NCBI GenBank assembly: GCA_035772405.1
Contig: JAYKKM010000339.1
Coordinates: 1,576,001-1,640,000, forward strand
Source of the DNA: Chrysogorgia sp. JL179-B06
Lineage: Eukaryota > Cnidaria > Anthozoa > Scleralcyonacea > Chrysogorgiidae
Direction of reading: 5' to 3'
Length of the DNA stretch: 64,000 nucleotides
The notes under the pieces are model-generated. The model saw only the letters and a program-made list of their open reading frames with translations, searched no databases and was not told the DNA's origin. The position numbers and the translations under genes were made by a program. Each line of letters opens with the position of its first letter. Position 1 is the first letter of the stretch. Positions 34,036 to 45,606 of this stretch are shown here, one piece after another.

Positions 34036-37000
34036 CTAGAATAAAACATGGATAAAATAATACCTGATAGATGCACGTTCGTCAAATTCATAGAAAATGT
34101 TTGTGGGCCCTACGGACTAAACCCGTAGTGGAAACTCGTAGGCTGATGACCAGTTAGATGCTCTAAGATGATGAGTGAAGGTTACATATGTGTACAACCT
34201 GTACCCTTCTGATGACTAGTGAGATGCTCTAACTATTGAGCTACATGGACTAAAATGATGAGTGAAGGTTACATGTGTACAACCTGTAACCTTCTGATGA
34301 CCAGTGAGATGCTCTAACTATTGAGCTACATGGACTAAGATGATGAGTGAAGGTTACATATGTGTACAACCTGTAACCTTCTGATGACTAGTGAGATGCT
34401 CTAACTATTGAGCTACATGGACTAAAATGATGAGTGAAGGTTACATGTGTACAACCTGTAACCTTCTGATGACCAGTGAGATGCTCTAACTATTGAGCTA
34501 CATGGACTAAGATGATGAGTGAAGGTTACATATGTGTACAACCTGTAACCTTCTGATGACCAGTGAGATGCTCTAACTATTGAGCTACATGGACTAAGAT
34601 GATGAGTGACAACTATTTTTATCGACAACTATTTTTAAAAGCATTACTTTACGAGTAAAACATTCGGGAGATACCTTAGTAAGTACCATGGAAAATTATA
34701 GGTACAATCTCGCTACAAATGTAATGTACCAACCTCTTTGCTCAAGTCTAACACTTGCACCATCTAATTTATCTTGAGTCTCTGAAGAAAAGGAATACAG
34801 TAAAGTTATTAAAATATATTATATATATTAAACAAAAGAAAATAGAAAATGGGTATATTTTCCATGTTTTCGTATAATTGTTACACGTTTCACACTCGGA
34901 CGAACCCTTTGTAAAAATTATTTTCGTTTATATGAGGAAGGCCAGCCCACCTTGGCGAGATCTCGCTATGACTACCCGAGATCTCGCTTACGAGGGCAGG
35001 AAATTTGCCATGTAAACGCACATGGCTTAATACTGTTGCGGTTATCCTGTCATTGTTGGTGGTACAGTGGGTAGCACACGTGTCTTTCAGCTCTGCAACG
35101 CGGGTTCGATTCCTGCTCAGTGAAGTTATCATATTAAATATTTCGCCTTGGCTGGAAGTGAGACGAGTGCTTCCAGTTTGACTCTACTAAACACCGCATG
35201 TTTTCTCCGGGTACTCTGGTTTCCTCCTGTAATAACACTGGACCAATGAGGGTGGCCCTTACTGGACCTCTAGGAAGAACAGTTTTTAATGACTGATAGG
35301 GTTATCCAGTATAAATAAAAGAAGTTAGTTGAAGCTAAACAATAATAATAAAAGTAGTCTTACTTTTCCGTCTTTGCATCATGCGTTTTTTGCAGCTGCA
35401 ATATACACAACACACTGTTACAGCAATACCAATGACAATACCAATGGCGATACCAATGGCGATACCAATGACCATAGACAGCATGTCGATAGTTGTTTGT
35501 TTGTTTTCTTTTAGCGGTAAATATGATGGAGGGCCTGAAGAAAAACGGATATCTTAGGGAAATGCGGATGTGAGTCGATGAAAATGTAGACAGGGCAGGG
35601 CCCCTACAAATGCAGGGCCCCTCTGAATATCAGCCAAGTTGCTGAATGGGCTACCCTGCTAAAATAAAGCTTCTTATCTTATCTTATCTTACAGGAGTTT
35701 GTATGAGAGTTATCGCGACTCTAGAAGACGGGTGACCTTGACTCATAGTCGTCTGACTAGTCATCTGAAGGTTACAGGTTGTACACATATGTAACCTTCA
35801 CTCATCGTCTTAGTCCATGTAGCTCAATAGTTAGAGCGTCTGACTAGTCATCAGAAGGTTACAGGTTGTACACATATGTAACCTTCAATCATCATCTTAG
35901 TCCATGTAGCTCAATAGTTAGAGCATCTGTTGTGGTCTAGTGGTCACCACACATGTCTATGAGCTGGGAGACACAGGTTCAAATCCTGGGTCGGACCTCC
36001 ACTCAGGGTCTTAAAAATAATTGAGGAGAAAGTGCTGCCTTTGCAATAATATCAGCAAATGGTAAGACTTTCGGGTCTTCTCGGATAACGACCTTAAATC
36101 GTAGGCCCTCGGAACCCCTATAATTGGGATTCTAGCCTGTTGGGGTATTCCGTTCACCTAAGAGTGATAAATCTAATAAACTATAAACTATCTCACTGGT
36201 CATCAGAAGGTTACAGGTTGTACACATATGTAACCTTCACTCATCATCTTAGTCCATGTAGCTCAATAGTTAGAGCATCTCACTAGTCATCAGAAGGTTA
36301 CATGTACACATATGTAACCTTCATTCATCATCTTAGTCCACGTAGCTCAATAGTTAGAGCATCTTACTAGTCATCAGAAGGTTACAGGTTTTACACATAT
36401 GTAACCTTCATATCTTTCGATTTATATATATATATATATATATATTTCAGTTGTACCACGAATTGTACTTCCTCGAATTTCTTCAGAGTAGTTCCCAGAT
36501 CCTTTACAAGTATGTGCTTTAACGCGTATTCTGTATTCGACGGAAGGTAGTAGATGTTCCAAAGTGGCTGAATATTGACTAGATGGAACAAGGATTTCTT
36601 TACAATTTTCGCGTTCACTCGATCGATAGCAAATGCTATAGTATGTTATATTATAACCAATTTTTGTTGGCTTTTCCCATATTACATCCATTGTTGTATT
36701 GGTAATTTTTCCCACGTGGACTTGCCATGGAGCTGTAGTACTGTAATCTAACAACAGCAACAAATAGTGTTAGAAACGATAAAAAAGAACCAATAGCCAT
36801 ATAATTATTAACCTAATAATGATATAAAACTATCGTGCTGCATAGGCAGTGTAAAACACACAAAAAAAATTAATAAAAAATATTTTAACGATTGTTCCAT
36901 GTACTACTGAAAAGTTTCACTGATCATTCATTATCCTTCATTATCCTTCGTCATCTTCCATTACCTTCCATTATCTTTCATCATCATTATTTATCCTTTA

Positions 37001-40000
37001 TTATCCTTCATTGTCCTTCATTATCCTTCATTATCCTTCATCATCCTTCGGCTCAGGCTACCAACTGAGAGACGTTGTCACTTCTTCACAATAATAATAT
37101 AACAATATAATGTATATTTATTCACAATGAACCTTGTACCAGCCTATATAGTGACACCTCATAACTAGAACTATACGCATGCGTACCTGAATCATCAGTC
37201 GTTTGACTCGTTTGGTTAATCTTCTTTGCACAAACTATAAATAAAAGAACTATTGTTACACGAACAGCCAAAATATGGTTGATTATCCTTCATTATAGTT
37301 TATTATCCACCATTATCCTTCATTATTCTCCATTATCAATCGTTATCCTTTATTATCCTTCATTATCCACCAATATCCTTCATCATTATCCTTTATTATC
37401 CTTCATTGTCCTTCATTAGCCTTCATCATCCTTCGCTCCTTCGGCTCAAACCCTCAGGCTCTATAAGTAGAATATCCATGAAATAACTGACTACCAACTG
37501 AGAGACGTTGTCACTTCTTCACAATAATAATATAACAATATAATATATATTGATTCACAATGAACCTTGTACCAGCCTATATAGTGACACCTCATAACTA
37601 AAACTATATGTATGCGTGCCTGAACCATCAGTCGTTTGACTCGTTTGGTTAATCTTCTTTGCACAAACTATAAATAAAATAACTATTACACGAACAGCCA
37701 AAATATGGTTGATTATCTTCTATTATCGTTTATTATCCTTCATTATCATTTACTATCTTTCATTATCCACCATTATCCTTCATTATCCTCCATTATCTTT
37801 TATTATCCTTTATTATACTCCATTATCCTCCATCATCCTTCATTATCATTTATTATCCTTCATTATCCTTTATGATCCTTTATAATCCTTTACTGTCCTT
37901 TACTATCCTTCATTATCCTCCATTATCAATAATTATCCTTTATTATCCTCCGTTGTCCCACATCCCTCATCATCCTTTATTATCCTTTATTGTCCTTCAT
38001 TATCCCTCATCATCTCTGCTTTATGATCCCTCGCTCTATGTACCTTTATTTCTTCCCATGAGGAAGCACGAAGACCGAGAACACACTTCATTTTTCGTAC
38101 AAAAGTGAATTCGGAATACCATTGTACACGTCTTTGATGAGCTGTTTAAAGACTTCTCTGTCCCATCAGAAGTGGCTGGAAAATAATAAAATAACATCAA
38201 TAAAAATTACACACCAGCAGCGCAGTGGTCACTCAACGACTTGGTCACAAAAAACAACTTACCAAAAAAGATATAGTCTTTGCCGTATTTAAATGTTGGT
38301 AGTGACTCGTGCGCTTGGAGCGTGTTGATAGAAATTTGCTCGTAGTCGAATGTTTTCGGTTTACACACCTTAATAAATTTTGCACCTAAAAAATAGAAAA
38401 AGCAAGAAAATATACAATATTATAGCTCAAGCAAAAATGAAGAAATTGTAATGTTCATGGTTTGAAATGCTCCATAGAGTGAGACCTTTTAGACTCGGAA
38501 TCTCATCAATAATACAATTGCTTTGCACGAGAGCTGAAATATTTACAGAAGATATTTACAAAGTGTATTGTTAAAATTATTACATGGAGGAACTGAGGGA
38601 TATGGCAAACTTCGTTCGAAATACGACAATGGGTTTTGAAGTTTCGTGTTTAATGGTAAAGAATTCCATAACTTAGATCCGGTAAATTTAAAACTATTCT
38701 TCAATAGTCAGAATTTGATTTGGGTAAAATGAGGTTAACATCTCTACTTGTAAGATAATAATCAGTAGCGTTGGACTAACCGTTGTCTAAGGTAATAATC
38801 ATGTACGCAGGAAGTTAATGAAGCATGAAGAAAGTGTTAGAATTGCTTCCCAAGAACGTGCATAATACGATGGAGCTTGTAATTTAGACCATGAATTATT
38901 TCTTTATAACATACTGAATAAAACACGAAATAATAAAAAGAAGCTTTTTTTCGCTGAGTAAAAATCACTTTCTTCTTACGGAAGGTAGAACTGTGGAACG
39001 TTTCTTATTGGTCGCTTGACATTTTTGCGTGCTTTATCGAGAAATGGTTATAACGCACTTTATACGGACCTCTTTAACCATTTATCCATTCATCAATCTA
39101 TCTATAGTCCCTAGAATTAAATTGTCTGGAAACGCGGCGAACGTTAAAGCGGCTAACAATAAGCAGAGATATTTATGTTGAGGATGCATTGAAAGTGCAC
39201 AAATCTTTTGTTTTACGTTCATGTAATATTTAAAGGCCGAGAAAGAGGACTAGACCGGGTTTTCAAGTGCGAGGATTTGTTCCAGTCCGAGGCGAAGCCT
39301 AGGACTGGAACAAATCCGAGTTCTTGAAAACCCGGTCTAGTCCGATTTCGAGGCCTTTGAATGACTTCTCAAAATCAATTAGTGTAATCCCTTATTAGTT
39401 CTTGACGTCATATTCGCAGCACCGGACTGGAAATATTATTTCTAGTCCTCTGCCCAGTACTTTACTGGCATTTCTAGTGTCATCACGTGGTTCAATTTAG
39501 AAGATCTGATTGAATAATTTGCTCATGAATTATTAATGAGTTTGAGAAATATGTCTACACATTCCAGCGGGTGGGGGGGGGGGGAGAACAAATTATTGGG
39601 GGGGGGGGAATGCCCCCTTGCCCCTCCCCTGGCGCCGCCACTGGCTGCTTGTTTCATTATTCAGAAAATACAATGTGTTCAGTAAGTGTGAAAGTGCACA
39701 CATTTGTATAAACGTGAACAAAAACATAGAACAAAGACTTTGGCCACGTATCCAGACACCTTAATTCTAGAGACCGTGATCTATCAACCCATTCATTCAT
39801 TTGTTCGCTCCCTCGTTCATTCGTTCCTTCATTCAGTCATTCAGTCTATTCATTTATCCATCCATCGATCATTCATCCATATCTACCACTAATTCATCCA
39901 TTTATTAATTCATCAATTAATTAATTCATCCATTCATTACTCCATCCATTCACTTATTCTTGATCTTCCACACACCTTGTGGATCACAAACATCATCAAA

Positions 40001-43000
40001 ATCTGTTATATCTGGTGAGATTTCTTTGACATAAAGATTGTGATTCAACTTCATATAAGATACCATAGATTCTTGGCCAACCATGCTGATCACTTGATGA
40101 GGGCAAAGGAAGGTCAACACATCAAACGTTTTCACATTCACAACATCAATCCAATATACCTTTTGTAATCTAAACAAATATAATATTTTATCAATGTAAT
40201 CTGTTCAGAAAAGAGACCTTTTTTCCATGGTACAATAAGCCAGTGGCCCAGTTCGTAATGTCGACTGAACATCAAATGACGCGTTCTGCGTCGGGATAAA
40301 ACTTATTTCAACTCATAAAATCAGGCTGGGGAATTCAGTATAACGAATTTGCAACTGTAAATAGAAATGCAAATGTCTATTGTGGTTTTAGCCTGATGTT
40401 ATGAATTGAAACAAGTTTTATCCCGACGCAGAACACGTCATTTTGATGCACAGTCAACATTACGATCTGCCTTATATGCCAAATAGCTAAAGCAGAGATA
40501 ATGAAGGATAATAAAGGATAATCAACCATAGTCTGGCTCTTCGTGTAACAATAGTTCTTTTATTTATAGTTTGTGCAACGAAGATTAACCAAACGACTGA
40601 TGACCCTCCATTATCCTTCATTATCCTTCATTACCCTTCATCATCCTCCATTACCCTTCATTATCTTTCATCATCATTCATTATCCTTCATTGTCCTTCA
40701 TTATCTTTCATCATCCTCCATTGCCCTCCATTATCTTTCATCATCATTCATCATCCTTCATTGTCCTTCATTGTCCTTCATCATCCTTCATCATCCTTCG
40801 CTCATGAAGGATAATGAAGGATAATACATGATAATGAAGGATAATGAAGGATAATGTAGGATAGTTACTGATATTGAAGATCCTATAAAACAGATCCTAA
40901 AACTAAACTAACCCAACAGACAACAAATCTAATGGCCAAGACTTGCTCCAACCTTGCCTCTTTCTGGTTTCGAGATATAGAGGTTCGTTTAATGAACTAC
41001 TGGTTAACCCAACCTCGTACCCAGGGCATTTTGCCTCCACGGTGGAAGGTCGGCGAAAATGGCCCATGACACCCAGATCACATGGTCACATGACACCCAG
41101 AATTTCTGGGTGTTTTGATATGCTAATTTATGATAATTTAGGTCATTTGTCTTTGTTTACTCTGTTGATGTGATAATGAATGAGAAATATGCAATGCTCT
41201 GCAGACTTGTTCGTGTGAAGCATTTATCCTAAAAGCAACTAATTCGTAATACATTCATGATTATCTCATATAAATATCATGGACGAACAAGTATATATCG
41301 ACTGCAGTTCTTGACAATTAACCAAAGCCCTTATATTTCTTATTTGCGGTAAAATTTAAAGGCGAGAAAATTTCTTTACACGTGGATTTAGATGAATGAA
41401 TTATACTCTAACTGAATTAATCGAGTTTTAGAACTGGCCAATAAGATTATGGAATCGACGAGCCGATCCCAGGGCCATTTTCGTCGACCTTCGACCGTGG
41501 AGGCAAAATTCCCTGGGTACGAGGTTGCTGGTTAACCCTGACTGATGCTAATCGCCTCATGAACACAATATTAAAGTGCCTATCTCACGTTTGGATATTT
41601 TACATATCCGTAATCATTTGGGTCTTCCTGAGCAAAATCATAATATATCTTGTCAGCCGAAAATTTCATCTTCATGGAGTTTTTTGCTGTTAAAGTTACC
41701 GGATGTGATGTCACAAGAGGCATTTTTGTGGCAAGTAACAAAAGAAAACTGGTTTGGAATGCCTCTTGTGACATCACATCTGGTAACTTTGACAGCGAAA
41801 AACTCCATGAAGATGAAATTTTCAGCTGACAATATATATTATGATTTTGCTCAGGAAGACCAAAATATTACGAATATGTCAAATCCCCAAACGTGAGATA
41901 GGCAGTTTAAATAATTGAACTGTTTTGTGATTTCTTTGGAATCTCTTGAGAAGAATTGTAAAATATCTTGTCGTGCGAAAGTTTCATCTTCATACCTTTT
42001 ACCCCTGCTAAAGTGATTTACTATTCACAGGAAATGACGTCAAAGCAGAGACATACAAAGATTGGGAATTGAGCGAATTTTGTCTAAACAGGTGTGTTTA
42101 AAGTTCAGAGCAAAACGTTCTTTGTATTTCACTGTTGAATTAGTGTGCAATGACTTCGTGTGTTCCTGCTTTGACGTCATTTCCCGTGAATAGTAAATCA
42201 ACTTTAGCAGGGAAAAAGGCATGAAGATGAAATTTTCGCACGACAAGATATATTACATTCCTTCTAAGTAGAACCCAAAGATTACGAATATGTAAAATTC
42301 CCAAACCCCGGATAGGCGCTTCAACCTAAATACGTCAGGCTACGTGTTTCCATTTTAATTATTAATCATTTTAAATACAAAGAAAACTAAACTCATCACT
42401 TTATACTAATGCCTATAGTTTCGTAAAGAGTGGAGAACGTTTTAATAGAGCAAAATACCATCTTATGTATACTATAAACCATTACGTGCGAACCTCGCCC
42501 ATAAGGGAACTACGTTATTAACCTATAATTAATATCGCACTAATGACACCTCACCCTACTAAGAGATGCCGCTTTACAATTTACTCTCTGACGAATAGCT
42601 TTCGCTCGAAACGTTAAATCTACTATTAAGAAAAAAACTCACAACACATATCATAATTTGATTATCGCCGATCTTTTATATCTTTTACAATTTCAGTAAT
42701 TCAAAACGCAAGGATCTATACAAACGCTATAGTTACGTCAGAGGAAATGCCTAGTTTATAAAACGTGATGATAAATACATCGTTAGACTGTTTTCCGACA
42801 ATTAAGGGTTTTATTCCGCTACGTTTTAAGCACGCAGACGTGTTTAGAATTTGCTGGCATACCATAAACGTCCGAAATAATCCCTGGGGCTTATATTCGG
42901 AGAGGGCTTATATTCGGAGAGGGCTTATATTCGGAGAGGTCTTGATATTCGGGGGCGCGGCCCTCCGGCATGGCAAAGGTACCCCCTACGCAGGCTACAC

Positions 43001-43745
43001 AAAGTATGGATTATTTAGTATGGGACTCAAAATATTTGCTTGACGATCGTTCATCATGTCGTCTGTCTACTCCAAGCTTCAGTATATATATTAGTATATA
43101 TATATATATATATTTGGCATTTCACTCGATCAAACTACATGTTGACAAACTACATGGCATTTCACTCGATCAAACTACCTTTCAACATGTAGTTTGATCG
43201 AGTGAAATGCCAAATATTACCTATAATATACCCAGAATCTTATCCCGGCATTACCACCACCATATATACAGAACTCGTGACTAGGCTCTCGGCAACGGCT
43301 TCCGTAGCTCAGTGGTCAGAGCACTGCACTAGCATCGCAGGGTCGCGGGTTCAATTCCCAGCCGGAAGGCCTTAAAGTTGCATTTTTCGCAACTGGTCCC
43401 GGTTTGGTCTTAAAATGTATGTATTCCAACACTCGAAATTTTCCTTCACCATAATCCTTTCAACATGTAGTTTGATCGAGTGAAATGCCAAATATTACCT
43501 ATAATATACCCAGAATCTTATCCCGGCATTACCACCACCATATATACAGAACTCGTGACTAGGCTCTCGGCAACGGCTTCCATAGCTCAGTGGTCAGAGC
43601 ACTGCACTAGCAATCGCAGAGTCCGCGGTTCAATTCCCAGCCGGAAGGCCTAAAAGTTGCATTTTTCGCAACTGGTCCCGGTTTGATCTTAAAATGTATA
43701 TATTCCAACACTCTAAGAAATTTTCCTTCACATAAATCCTTAGAA

Positions 43746-43778
<33 letters not shown>

Positions 43779-45527
43779 ATTGATTGATTGATGCTGACAG
43801 CGAAACACGTGTCTGTAGATTAAACTGTAGACCGTTAGTGAGTCACTACTATATATATATATATATATGTATGTATGTGCGCTAAAACTTAATCAAGAAC
43901 GTGGCAAGTCATGGCGTTAAAAACCAAACATATTCTTAGTCATCACCGAAAGTGTCAAAAATGTTTGGTTGCTAACGTCTCACCATTCTCAATGTTTCTA
44001 GAGCGCCCTGTATATATTTAGCTACTATTTTTTACCAAATATCACGTCCACTTTGGTTGGCATTATCTTGATATATTATGGATGCCCGGTCCACCTAAAT
44101 ATTGCCTCGCAACTATATACAGTCATCGATTAAAATAGCATATATATTTTAAAATGATAAGAGGATTTCGATTTAGGCTTTAAAAAAAAGAGCACAGACA
44201 TAGCACTTAATTGTGTCTGCTAACTAATTATTATTTTTCTCAAATCTCAAACAGTTCTTTTAAGAACTCATCTCTTTTTCTCACCCTTTGCTCCAACATT
44301 ACGCCATTGTTAGATTTGTTGTAAATGTGTTTATATCCAATCACGATGATATATACGTCTTATGAACAGACACAACAGACGTGTGACTTTTACAAATGTT
44401 TAGCTCGAACGACGGAGCACAGCTAAGATCTAAGTGTTGATTTTACTGAGGGAGGAAAACCTTTTACTGAGGAAGGAAAACCTTTGAAAACCTTAAGTTT
44501 GTTATACCACGACAAGTGCGTTGTTATATAAAATGTATATATTCCTACACTCGAAATTTTCCTTCACCATAAATCCTGAGAACATGTAGTTTAATCGAGT
44601 GAAATGCCAAATATTACTTGTAATATACATAGAATCTTATCTCAGCATTACCACCACTATATATACAGAACTCGTGACTAGGCTCTCGGCAACGGTCTCC
44701 GCGTAGCTCAGTGGTCAGAGCACTGCGCCGGAAGGCCTTGAAGTTGCATTTTTCGCAACTGGTCCCGGTTTGCTCTTAAAATGTATATGTTCCTACACTC
44801 GAAATTTTCCTTCACCATAAACCCTAATATATATATATATATATATACATCACAATCTTAAAGATTGCTCATCTAGTTGTCAGTCCACTCAGTTAAAACT
44901 CTTTTTAGTGGATTATGACGTAAGACTTCTGGATGATACTCTGAGGTCAAGAGTTCGAATCCTGTGTTCGGACATTTGATCGCACGTGGAAAGAGTTGGT
45001 CAACACTCTGCCGAAAGTCGTGGGTTTTCTCAGGGTTCTCCGGTTTCCTCCCACAGGGAAGTTGACAGGGTGGGTTAGGATAAAATTTCTGTAAACATAA
45101 ATAGCTAAGGTTGATTGACTGGGGGTACTGGGTACTACGTACTAAAATAAATTGTCCATGTTGTAAAGCGCGTTTGATCATTATACATATGCTAATTTGC
45201 GCTATATAAATAGCAAACATTATATATATATATATATTTGTGCAATTTATTAATAATTCATGAAGCAAAAACAAAGCAAATCAGTGGCATGACGGCGATC
45301 TTTATGTGATACAGATTTCGGCTGATTTACATAAACTTTAACTTCGATTTACTCCGCTAAAATGGCTCGAATCTTCAATATTTTCGATAAACATAAACGT
45401 TTAGACGTTGAATTTCACAAGCCATTTACAACATTCGCGTCCGTGTTGTATCGGATATACAAGCTCTTGATCGCCTTCGGCTCGAGCTTGTATATCCGAT
45501 ACAACACGGCCGCTCATGTTGTAAATA

Positions 45528-45606
<79 letters not shown>

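Larger units (their letters stand above)
36880..38040. repeat. TTATCCTTCA minisatellite and ~430-bp tandem duplication
   Basis: 10-11-bp units (TTATCCTTCA with TCC/TTT variants) at 36935-37058, 37280-37435 and 37705-38030. Between them a block beginning CTACCAACTGAGAGACGTTG is present twice (37064-37280, 37490-37708), nearly identical, each containing the 48-bp micro-exon. Confidence 0.9.

Noticed and set aside
36422..36763. FN3 exon as a separate cytokine-receptor-like gene
   Set aside because: No signal peptide or start nearby; phase 1 on both sides matches the ephrin exons upstream and the helix exon downstream.
43300..43376. Functional tRNA-Ala gene
   Set aside because: Mismatch in the anticodon arm, bulged acceptor, SINE body attached and several dispersed copies: a SINE head instead.
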